A stretch of 64,000 nucleotides of DNA, taken from assembly GCF_017792025.1 (NCBI RefSeq), contig NZ_CP046956.1, forward strand, positions 1,674,001 to 1,738,000, in the 5' to 3' direction. This document shows positions 63,002 to 64,000 of the stretch, in pieces. The notes beneath the pieces were generated by a model. It did not search any database. It had not been told where the DNA came from and was given only the letters and a program-made list of their open reading frames with translations. Made by a program: the position numbers and the translations under genes. This DNA is from Sediminibacillus dalangtanensis. GTDB lineage: Bacteria > Bacillota > Bacilli > Bacillales > Amphibacillaceae. Numbering within the stretch: the stretch's first letter is position 1; the number at the start of each line of letters is the position of its first letter.

Positions 63002-64000
63002 TGCTAAACGGCAGAATCTTGAATGAAAGGTATAAAATAAAGCAAACGATCGGCGGCGGAGGAATGGCAAACGTCTATCTTGCCAGGGACATTATCCTTG
63101 AGCGGGATGTTGCCATCAAGGTACTGCGGCTCGAGTATGCGAACGATGACGAATTTATAGCAAGGTTCCATCGAGAGGCACATTCGGCAACCAGTCTTTC
63201 CCATCCAAACATTGTCAATATTTATGATGTTGGGGAAGAAGAAGGCATTTATTATATGGTAATGGAATATGTAGATGGCATGACTTTGAAAAAATACATA
63301 CAAACGTATGGTCCTATTGCTGTAGACGAAGCTATCACTATTATGAAACAAGTAACATCGGCGATCACACACGCCCATGCCAATGATATTGTCCATCGTG
63401 ATATCAAGCCGCAGAATATTCTGATTGATAGCTATGGCAATGTAAAAGTGACTGATTTCGGCATTGCCGTTGCGTTAAGTGCTACCTCGTTGACGCAGAC
63501 CAATTCCGTACTTGGATCGGTTCATTATCTGTCACCGGAACAAGCGCGGGGAGGAATGGCGAACAAAAAATCAGATATATACTCTCTAGGAATCGTCCTG
63601 TTTGAACTTTTAACCGGCAGATTGCCGTTTTCTGGTCAATCGGCGGTTTCCATCGCATTGAAGCACTTGCAGAGCGAAACCCCTTCTGTGAAAAGATGGG
63701 AACCGGACATACCACAAAGCGTCGAGAACATCGTTTTGAAATCCACTACAAAGGATCCTTTCTACCGTTATGAAACGGTACATGAAATGGAAGAAGATTT
63801 GGAAACGGCTCTTGATCCCGAAAGACTGGATGAGGGGAAGTTTCAGACGCCAGATGAAAACGGGGAAGAAACGAAAGCGATTCCCATCATTACAGAAGAC
63901 ACATTCCAAACGAAGTCCACAGAAGAAACCATCGTGCATGATAATACGAAGAACCATGGCGTAAAAGACAAAAAAAATAAAAAGCGAAAACGGAACAAGA
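63001..64000 (+). CDS. prkC: Ser/Thr protein kinase PrkC, 3' end beyond window
   Basis: Eukaryotic-type membrane kinase that senses muropeptides through extracellular PASTA repeats and acts in germination and envelope control. 333 codons are visible. The Gly loop is [13 protein letters not shown] near 18-30, the ATP Lys is Lys40, the catalytic loop HRDIKPQN has Asp134, and DFG starts at Asp152. The activation loop keeps Thr162, Ser163, Thr165 and Thr167, close to the known phosphosites of B. subtilis PrkC. The visible end is a Lys-rich juxtamembrane run. The membrane helix and PASTA repeats must lie past 64000. The start is GTG at 63001, overlapping the prpC stop. Confidence 0.95.
   Translation, partial: MLNGRILNERYKIKQTIGGGGMANVYLARDIILERDVAIKVLRLEYANDDEFIARFHREAHSATSLSHPNIVNIYDVGEEEGIYYMVMEYVDGMTLKKYIQTYGPIAVDEAITIMKQVTSAITHAHANDIVHRDIKPQNILIDSYGNVKVTDFGIAVALSATSLTQTNSVLGSVHYLSPEQARGGMANKKSDIYSLGIVLFELLTGRLPFSGQSAVSIALKHLQSETPSVKRWEPDIPQSVENIVLKSTTKDPFYRYETVHEMEEDLETALDPERLDEGKFQTPDENGEETKAIPIITEDTFQTKSTEETIVHDNTKNHGVKDKKNKKRKRNK

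Overview
The window is a stretch of core chromosome from a spore-forming member of the Bacillaceae. The evidence is a complete division and cell wall (dcw) cluster that carries spoVD and spoVE, then spoIIGA-sigE-sigG, the ylm genes with sepF and divIVA, a pyr operon with PyrR attenuators, and the yloB-to-prkC block, all in nearly the order known from Bacillus subtilis. Base composition looks to be in the low-to-mid 40s percent GC by eye. Repeats and protein character suggest the Oceanobacillus/Virgibacillus/Halobacillus side of the family, but I do not assign a genus. The MurE DNPR motif implies a meso-diaminopimelate cell wall. I saw no rRNA, tRNA, CRISPR array, prophage or transposase gene.

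Layout. 1-2902: end of panE (5' end outside the window), a DUF3397 membrane protein and bshC (bacillithiol). 3219-15896: mraZ-rsmH-ftsL-pbpB-spoVD-murE-murF-mraY-murD-spoVE. Unlike B. subtilis, murF is inside the cluster, while murG and murB are not between spoVE and divIB; a 565-base non-coding gap with an inverted-repeat element lies there. 16462-21821: divIB, two DUF881 genes, sbp, ftsA, ftsZ. 22291-24860: spoIIGA-sigE and sigG, with recognisable Spo0A/sigma-A and sigma-F promoter elements. 25125-29105: ylmC, pgeF (ylmD), ylmE, sepF, ylmG, ylmH, divIVA. 29106-34209: T-box leader, ileS, lspA, rluD. 34231-46095: pyrR-pyrP-pyrB-pyrC-pyrAA-pyrAB-pyrK-pyrD-pyrF-pyrE with two clear PyrR attenuators. 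46225-50911: a YtxH-like stress protein, an unrecognised 569-residue membrane protein on the minus strand, and rqcH on the minus strand. 51000-64000: yloB Ca2+ ATPase, yloC, remA, gmk, rpoZ, coaBC, priA, fmt, rsmB, prpC and the first 333 codons of prkC; def and rlmN are missing from their usual places.

How the parts fit. The dcw genes make lipid II precursors, polymerise and cross-link them (PBP2B, SpoVD, SpoVE) and assemble the division ring (FtsA, FtsZ, SepF, DivIB, FtsL, DivIVA). SpoIIGA, SigE and SigG run the mother-cell and forespore programmes that use SpoVD and SpoVE. The pyr genes carry out all of UMP synthesis under uracil-nucleotide control. The last block joins nucleotide, CoA, initiator-tRNA and rRNA functions to the PrpC/PrkC phosphatase-kinase pair, whose kinase senses peptidoglycan fragments.

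Most of the window is conserved and expected. The less expected parts are small: a mobile-looking repeat family of about 290 bases whose copies sit just downstream of genes and carry terminator hairpins; a membrane protein gene bracketed by two oppositely oriented copies; long leader hairpins before bshC and murE; a terminator whose stem holds the spoVE ribosome-binding site; and a pyrP-pyrB junction where the third PyrR attenuator seems to have decayed. I found no convincing wholly new biological system.
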